A stretch of 5,074 nt of DNA, from positions 1-5,074 of the forward strand of contig JAGPCH010000155.1 of the NCBI GenBank assembly GCA_018058125.1, written 5' to 3'. Within the stretch, counting starts at the first letter, position 1. Each line of letters opens with the position of its first letter. Shown piece after piece: positions 1 through 5,074 of this stretch. Source of the stretch: Ignavibacteria bacterium (GTDB lineage: Bacteria > Bacteroidota > Ignavibacteria > Tepidaquicellales > Tepidaquicellaceae). The position numbers and the translations under genes are program-made. The notes under the pieces were generated by a model. It saw only the letters and a list, made by a program, of their open reading frames with translations. It was not told the origin of the DNA and made no database searches.

Positions 1-262
1 CTCCTATCCCGCTCAGATCAAGTACCGTTACCGGCATTTCAACATCCCTGTAAACTGCCTGCACCGGTATTTTAAACTTATCACTATAAAAACCGCTCCT
101 CAGCGAACTGTGATTTTCTATAAGTTGATTCCAGCTCTTCCTGATCAGATTAATATCCGCATCTCTAAGATCACAGCTCAACTGCTCAATGTATGCTCCT
201 CCATCAGTATCATATAATGCATGAAACAACATTCCTTCCTGTAATCCGCTTAACTTATATAT
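1..262 (-). other. Condensation (C) domain of the next module, N-terminal part, DCL-like
   Basis: This is the start of the condensation domain that should accept the D-configured peptidyl chain made by the preceding E domain. About 87 residues are present before the window ends. The first core motif reads IYKLSGLQEGMLFHALY (from residue 1605). The LQEGMLFH form differs from the S-x-S-Q-x-R-L form of the first C domain in this window and is typical of DCL domains. Core 2 is recognisable as NHSSLRSGF (from 1655), in place of the usual RHxxLRTxF. The segment then runs through QAVYRDVEMPVTVLDLSG, as expected for this region. The catalytic HHxxxDG motif lies beyond base 1 and cannot be checked. 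Confidence 0.9.
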
Positions 263-3200
263 GGATTCAATATTTTCTCTTCGGGTTGAGTCCTCGTACT
301 TTTCATCAAGAAATCTGTCAAACTCCTTATAGCTTATCTCAGAGCCAAGACCAAAATCTGACGGAGTAAATATTTCTTTAGAGTTTTTAAGTTCTAAGCA
401 ATGTGCAATTATTAATTTTAGATTTTTAAAATAATCTTCCGAAAGATCATTAAAAGTATCTGTTTCAAAATGCTTACTGCTGTAATTCCAGTTTAATATT
501 AACTTCTCTTCTTTAATGATTGCATTAATAGTAATTTTCTCTTTGACTGTCTGCTCACTGCTTATGTCAGTTCCGGCTGATACCGGACTTCCTGAAAGTA
601 AATTATTTTCTCCCGTTACATTATCAAGCTGTCCTAAATAATTAAACAAAATTTCTGGAGTTTCAAAATCTGAAAAATTTTCATTCTTGTTTATATATTT
701 TAAAACACCATATCCAAGACCTTTATCAGGAATTTTCCTCATCTGCTCTTTTACTGATTTAATTTTGTCCGATATAGTGTTATCCGATCCAATATTCAGC
801 AAGACCGGAAAGAGACTTGTGAACCAGCCAACTGTCCTGCTGAGATCTATACCTTCCGAAATTTCCTCACGTCCGTGTCCTTCCATTCCAATCACGATCT
901 GCTCTGTCTTTTCTCTCTCGCACATTGTCATTGCCAAAGCGCAAAGTAAAATATCATTAATTTCTGTTTTATAAACTCCCGGAACATCCTTCAGCAATAG
1001 CTGAGTATTGATCTGATCAAGTTCGACAGTTTTTAGTTCTATGTCTTTTGCAGTTAATTGATCTGAATTATCTCTGTCAAATGTAATTGATTTATAACTT
1101 CCGGCAATTTCTGTCCATATTTTTTCCTGGGATAATAATCTCCTGCTCTTTCCATATTCCTCAAGCGTTTTATACCACTGACGATACGAACTTCCTTTTT
1201 CACCCAATTCCGGCTTTATCCCTTTTGAATAATTTTCCAGCAGCATCTCAAGATCACTCAGCAATATCCTCCATGAAACTCCGTCTATGGCAAGATGATG
1301 AACAATTATCAATATCCTGTTATGTATTTCTTCTTCCGGAGTAAGCACAAGTACAAATCTTACCAGCTCTCCTTTTTCAATATCAAGACTCTGCTGATAT
1401 TTCTCAGCATGATCTTTTATTAAAACATCTAATTCACGTTTACCGGCTTTTGAATTTCTCAGATCTGCAGTCAGTAAAATTCCTTTTGATGAACTGTATC
1501 TTTGTTCCCAATGATTGTCTGACTTTTTATATTGAAATCTTAATGCATCATGAAATGCGGTTAACTGTTCGACTGACTTTTCCAGCACCTCGGAAGTAAC
1601 AGACTTATCCAGTTCAAGCAGAATACTTTGATTGAAATGTGAAATATCTTTTCCGGCTCTTTCTAAATATACTTGCTGAATAGGCAATAATCCGCTTTCA
1701 CCTGTCAGGTTTCCCTGTTCACCTATCAGAATTTCAGTTTCTCTTTTTTCAATAACTTCAGACAGTTTTTTTATAGTCTGAAAAATAAATATGTCAGCCG
1801 GCTTCATTTCTATACCGCTTCTTCTTGCTCTGCTGACTACCTGAATTGTAATAATTGAATCTCCGCCGAGTTCGAAAAAATTATCATTGATACCAACTTT
1901 ATCAATACTCAACAGATCTTTCCATATCTGAGCCAGTGATTTTTCAATTTCATTACGGGGTGCTTCATATTCATTTGTGAGGAGTTCACTAAGATCAGGA
2001 TTCGGTAATGCTTTCCTGTCAACCTTCCCATTCTTATTTAATGGCAGACTTTCCATCTCGATCAAAACAGCAGGTATCATATATTCCGGAAGTTTACCAC
2101 TTAAATATGTAATGATCTCATCTTTATCAAACTTTCCTTCCGGTATAATATAACCTATAAGTCTCTTCCCGCCTGATGATGTCTCAGCTGCTACTACCAC
2201 TGACTGTTTCACTGATCCGCATTCCTGAAGCACACTTTCTATTTCCCCAAGCTCAATTCTGAATCCTCTGACTTTTACCTGATCATCTATCCTTCCTTTG
2301 TATTCAATATTACCGTCTCCCAGCCAGCGGCATATATCTCCTGTCCTGTATAATCTTGAACCTTCTTTATCATTAAATGAATTTGAAATGAATTTCTCTT
2401 TTGTTAAATCAGGTGAATTCAGATATCCCCGGGCTAAACAATCACCTCCCAGATACAGCTCGCCATTTACACCTACCGGAACTTTCTTCCCGCCTTTATC
2501 CAGTATATAAACTTCAATATTCGAAAGAGGCTTTCCGATCGGAAGTGAATTAGTAAATGCAATATCACTTGTGACATTATATTCTATCGCAGTGACAGTG
2601 GTCTCCGTAGGTCCATACTCATTATAAAATTTCGTTTTATCTTTCCAGTATTCAGCAAGCTCAGGTTTGCAGACATCACCACCCGCAATGACTCGCTTTA
2701 AGTAACTGTGATTTTCCGGTTTTACATTTTCAAGAAAGGATGGTGTTGCATGTAAATGTGTTACCCTTTGATCAGTCAGATATTTTTCAAACAGCTCTTT
2801 GCTGAGCTGCATTCCATCCGGTATCAAAACTAACGGCACGACATTAAATAAAGCAAGAAATATCTGTTCTACTGATGCATCAAAACTGTAATTAGCAAAT
2901 TGTAAAATCCTTTCATCATCAGTTATACCAAAAAATTTAGTCTGAGCATAAATAAGATTCACAACGGAACCATGCTCTATCATCACTCCCTTTGGCTTTC
3001 CTGTCGAACCTGAAGTATAAATTATGTAAGCAAGATTATTCGGCTCAATTTTTATATTCGGATCTTCCAATGATTGGTCTTCTAATACTAAGTTATCATC
3101 AATCTCTACAATTTCTATATTTCCTTCTATTGGTAACTTTGATATGCACTTCCTGCTGCTAAGAATAATTTCAGCTCCCGTGTCTTCTAGTATGAATTTT

Positions 3201-5074
3201 TTCCTTTCGTCAGGATATTCAGGATCTATAGGTACATAAGCAGCGCCTGCTTTCAGAATACCAAGTATCCCCGCCATCATTGCAAATCCGCGTTCAATAC
3301 ATATAGGAATTAATGTTTCCTTTTTGACGCCTTTACTTATTAAAAAATTTGCTATCTGATTCGCTCTCTCATTTAGTTCGGAATATGTCAGCTTCTGATC
3401 TTCAAATATCAAAGCAGTATTGCCGGGATAATTCTTTACCTGCTCTTTAAAAATTTCCGTTATGCTTTTTTCATCCGGATAGTCATCAGTTGTTCCCGAA
3501 AATTCTATTAATTGCTTTTCTTCTGCTTCTGTTAATATTGATAAAGAATCAATTTTTTCGTAGGGTGATTTGACAATAGAATTCAGAAGCTCTTTGAAAT
3601 GCTCTGCCATTCTCAATATCGACTTTTCAGAATAAAGGTCAGCAGAGTATATGATTTCACAATTCAGTTTACTGTCTGCTTCTGCAATATTAAAAGTCAG
3701 ATCATACATGGATGTCCCGGGCATCAGATCTTCACGTTCAATTTCTACATCCCTGAGTTTCAGTGTTTCCGCTTCGGGTGTATTATGAAGTATGAACATC
3801 ACCTGAAACAATGGACTTCTGTTGAGTACCCTTTCCCTGACAGTCGCTTCCACTACTTTCTCAAAAGGCACTTCCTGATTTTCAAATGCTTTGAGTGTAT
3901 TTGATTTTACATCTTTTAAAATTTCCTCAAAAGATAAGCTTCCTTTTACTTCGTTCCGAAGAGCAAGTGTGTTTATAAAAAATCCTATCAGTCTCTCGAC
4001 TTCCTGACTTTGTCTTCCTGCAACGGGAGTTCCCACGCAAATATCTTCCTGCCCGCTGTATTTATAAAGCAATACGTTAAATGCCGTGAGCAAAGTCATG
4101 AAAAGAGTAGCGCTATTCTCATTGCCAAGCAGGTTCAGATCATTTATTAAATCATCTTTGATCTCAAATTTTACAGAAGCTCCTTTAGTGCTTTGTACCG
4201 GCGGTCTTGGATTATCTGTCGGCAGCTCGAGCGGCTCTGCTCCTTTAAGCTGATTTTTCCAGTACTCCAGTTTGCTGCTTAAATTTTCATCTTTAATATT
4301 TTCACGCTGCCACATGGCAAAGTCAGCATACTGCACACTTAAATCAGATAAATAACTATTCCTGTTCTCACTATATGATCCGTACAATTCCAGAAATTCC
4401 TCTACCAATACCGATAATGACCAGCCGTCTGAAGCAATGTGATGTAATGTTATCACTAAAATATTTTCTTCATTACTAATTTTTATCAGATCAGCTCTGA
4501 CCATATGATCATTGGAAAGATCAAATGGTTTGTTGATAAGTTGCTGTATATATTTTTTTAAACCCGTTTCATCATTTTTGTAAATTGCTCCGTCGGATAC
4601 AGACAGTTTCCATTTATTCTTTTCATTTACTTTTTGAAATGAATTACCTTCAATCTCATAATAAACAGTTCTGAGTATCTCATGTCTGTTGACGATCTCC
4701 TGAAATGCAAAAGTTAAAGCTTCCTTATTTAGCTTTCCTTTTAATCTCATTACCGCCGGCAAATGATAATGCAGACTTCCTTCAAGATTGTCTATGAATA
4801 ATAATCTTTCCTGACTAAAGGATAATGGTATGTCATCCGGTCTGTTCTCAGTTACGGTAATTGCAGTTTTGTTTTCCCCTGTATCTTCACTTTTTTTCTT
4901 TTCAATTAATTCTGCTAATTGCGAAATTGTCGGATAAAGAAAAATCTCACTGGTTTCAAATTGAATTGAAAAGTGGGAAGATATGCGTGAGAGAAGCTGA
5001 ATGCCTTTAATGCTGTTTCCGCCTGTGACAAAAAAATCATCACCGGTTCCGAAATTATCATGTCCAAGCAAAGT
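1..5074 (-). CDS. Nonribosomal peptide synthetase, internal fragment (PCP-C-A-PCP-E-C), open at both ends
   Basis: This is a multimodular NRPS that assembles a peptide on phosphopantetheine carrier arms in the cytoplasm. The frame whose first codon is 5074-5072 runs without a stop for 1691 codons; base 1 starts the next codon. Residue numbers in this annotation count from that first codon. Domains in order are: partial PCP (residues 1-61), C (82-512), A (537-1024), PCP (1038-1111), E (1128-1563), linker, and partial C (1605-1691). The signature motifs seen are HHIASDG in C, YTSGSTGKPKG and NEYGPTE in A, GGNS and GGDS in the PCPs, and HHLAIDG plus EGHGRE in E. Neither the start codon nor the terminal release domain is in the window, so gene length, module count and product are unknown. 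No frameshift or internal stop interrupts any domain. No gene symbol is given because NRPS genes are named by product and the product cannot be identified here. Confidence 0.97.
263..385 (-). other. E-to-C interdomain linker
   Basis: About 41 residues join the epimerization domain to the next condensation domain. The stretch contains a TPSDFGLG segment (from residue 1570) followed by a charged, probably helical segment, EISYKEFDRFLDEKYED. A TPSDF element followed by a helix is usual where an E domain is followed by a C domain on the same polypeptide. It indicates that the two modules are fused in cis and do not end in docking domains here. Confidence 0.75.
386..1693 (-). other. Epimerization (E) domain, complete
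   Basis: This domain converts the C-alpha of the PCP-bound peptidyl residue from L to D. It is about 436 residues and follows the GGDS carrier after a short linker. Motifs in order are GLLPIQQVY (E1, from residue 1128), FHDALRFQY (E2, from 1174), HHLAIDGVSWRIL (E3, from 1259), LLLKDVPGVYKTEINDILL (E4, ending near codon 943), EGHGRE (E5, from 1398), RTVGWFTSLFPVLL (E6, from 1413) and FNYLGQ (E7, from 1477). The HHxxxDGVSWRIL and EGHGRE signatures separate E domains from condensation domains. The likely catalytic pair is the second His (residue 1260, codon 1297-1295) and Glu 1398 (codon 883-881). They are 138 residues apart, close to the spacing of H743 and E882 in the TycA E domain. E1 and E2 deviate slightly from consensus (PIQQV for PIQxW, FHD for HHD), but the catalytic residues are intact. 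Confidence 0.95.
1742..1963 (-). other. Peptidyl carrier protein (thiolation) domain preceding epimerization, complete
   Basis: This domain holds the amino acid loaded by the adjacent A domain and presents it to the C domain and then to the E domain. It spans about 74 residues, starting about 14 residues after the end of A10. It opens with APRNEIEKSLAQIW, continues through the DNFFELGGDSIITIQVVSRA region and ends at about LSEVIEKR. The phosphopantetheine attachment serine is residue 1073 (TCA, 1858-1856). The GGDS form, with Asp before the serine, is characteristic of carriers that work with a following epimerization domain, whereas carriers feeding ordinary condensation domains usually read GGHS. 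This agrees with the E domain immediately downstream. Confidence 0.96.
2003..3466 (-). other. Adenylation (A) domain, complete; specificity code read as D-A-E-H-I-G-E-V-T-K
   Basis: This domain selects an amino acid, activates it with ATP as the aminoacyl-AMP and transfers it to the next PCP. It is about 488 residues. Motifs in order are A1 LTYSEL (from residue 562), A2 LKAGAAYVPIDP (from 607), A3 YTSGSTGKPKG (686-696), A4 FDASVEQ (from 731), A5 NEYGPTETTV (from 818), A6 GELYLGGDCLARGY (from 871), A7 RLYRTGD (from 907), A8 GRIDDQVKVRGFRIE (from 927), A9 LPEYMIP (from 995) and A10 NGKVDRKALP (1015-1024). Aligned by eye to GrsA numbering, the pocket is D235 (codon at 2881), A236, E239 (2869), H278 (2752), I299 (2689), G301 (2683), E322 (2620), V330 (2596), T331 (2593) and K517 (2026). 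Spacing from 235 to 331 matches GrsA with no gap, so the reading is reliable. D235 indicates an alpha-amino acid. Two glutamates in the pocket suggest, weakly, a basic side chain such as ornithine, lysine, arginine or diaminobutyrate. The substrate is not determined. Confidence 0.96.
3539..4831 (-). other. Condensation (C) domain, LCL-like, complete
   Basis: This domain forms the peptide bond between the upstream peptidyl-PCP donor and the aminoacyl-PCP of this module. It is about 431 residues, the usual size. The core motifs appear in order: C1 LSFSQERL (residues 84-91), C2 RHEILRTVY (from 130), C3 HHIASDGWS (from 211, with the active-site second His at 212, codon 4441-4439, and Asp at 216), YADFAMWQ (from 249), C4/C5 VGTPVAGR (from 347) and IGFFINT (from 363), C6 NQEVPFEKVV (from 399) and C7 RSPLFQVMF (from 419). 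The S-x-S-Q-x-R-L start and the HHIASDGWS form fit the LCL subtype, which accepts an L-configured donor. That agrees with the lack of an E domain between it and the preceding PCP. The subtype is inferred from motifs only; the domain identity is secure. Confidence 0.94.
4892..5074 (-). other. Peptidyl carrier protein (thiolation) domain of the upstream module, C-terminal part
   Basis: This domain carries the growing chain from the upstream module as a thioester on a 4'-phosphopantetheine arm. The window enters it a few residues before the conserved DDFFVTGGNSIKGIQLLSRI stretch. The arm-bearing serine is residue 21 (AGC, 5014-5012). The helix after it ends in the typical I-x-Q-L-A-E-L-I pattern at about residue 58. 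The domain is missing its first helix, which lies beyond base 5074. No epimerization domain follows; a linker rich in Lys, Glu and Thr (about residues 59-78) leads directly into a condensation domain. Its site reads GGNS, unlike the GGDS of the second carrier in this window. The domain identity is clear from the motif; its upstream A-domain partner is not visible. Confidence 0.95.

Noticed and set aside
687..974. Plus-strand open frame of 95 codons
   Set aside because: It lies opposite the E4-E7 region of the epimerization domain, whose minus-strand motifs (EGHGRE, RTVGWF) are unmistakable. The plus-strand protein has no recognisable domain.
1087..1344. Plus-strand open frame of 85 codons
   Set aside because: It is antisense to the HHLAIDGVSWRIL core of the epimerization domain, and its translation shows no family signature.
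2298..2510. Plus-strand open frame of 70 codons
   Set aside because: It is antisense to the A6-A8 motifs of the adenylation domain; the Pro/Ser-rich translation is what the complement of this coding sequence gives.
2003..3466. Methyltransferase or other tailoring insertion within the adenylation domain
   Set aside because: The A8 to A10 spacing and the total length of about 488 residues are normal, leaving no room for an inserted domain.
3599..3904. Plus-strand open frame of 101 codons
   Set aside because: It is antisense to the C6-C7 region of the condensation domain and resembles no known small protein.
3539..4831. First C domain as a heterocyclization or dual condensation/epimerization domain
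   Set aside because: The active-site motif is HHIASDG, not the DxxxxD of cyclization domains, and there is no extended HH[I/L]xxxxGD near the N-terminus as in dual C/E domains.
4892..5074. Possible gene start or docking domain at the right-hand edge
   Set aside because: The frame is already inside a carrier domain at base 5074, just before the GGNS site. No upstream helix or plausible initiator is present, so the gene continues beyond the edge.

Overview
The window is one internal slice of a very large nonribosomal peptide synthetase (NRPS) gene on the minus strand. Reading the reverse complement from base 5074, a single frame stays open through all 1691 complete codons (bases 5074 to 2), with no start or stop codon that bounds the gene. 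Both ends of the gene therefore lie outside the window. No intergenic DNA, RNA gene, mobile element, CRISPR array or regulatory site was found.

In the direction of translation (right to left) the order is: the C-terminal part of a peptidyl carrier protein (PCP) domain (about 5074-4892), a complete condensation domain of LCL-like type (about 4831-3539), a complete adenylation domain (about 3466-2003), a PCP with a GGDS site (about 1963-1742), a complete epimerization domain (about 1693-386), a short linker, and the first ~87 residues of the next condensation domain (262-2), which looks DCL-like. This is one full C-A-PCP-E module between the tail of an upstream module and the start of a downstream one.

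The inferred chemistry is as follows. The upstream carrier delivers a peptidyl thioester with an L-configured C-terminus to the first C domain. The A domain activates an alpha-amino acid and loads it on the second PCP. The E domain epimerizes the new C-terminal residue, and the following C domain takes the D-configured peptide onward. All catalytic signatures that can be read are intact, so the module looks functional. The ten-residue specificity code reads D-A-E-H-I-G-E-V-T-K. I do not recognise it as a standard textbook code; two pocket glutamates weakly suggest a basic side chain.

The DNA is AT-rich, with frequent AGA, ATA and AAA codons. The wording of the A and PCP-E motifs (THLHATPSF, AGGDVC, YNEYGPTETTVT, GGDSIITIQVVSRARRSG) resembles NRPSs I associate with Bacteroidota such as Chitinophaga-type bacteria. 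This taxonomic call is an impression from motif style and composition, not a demonstrated assignment.
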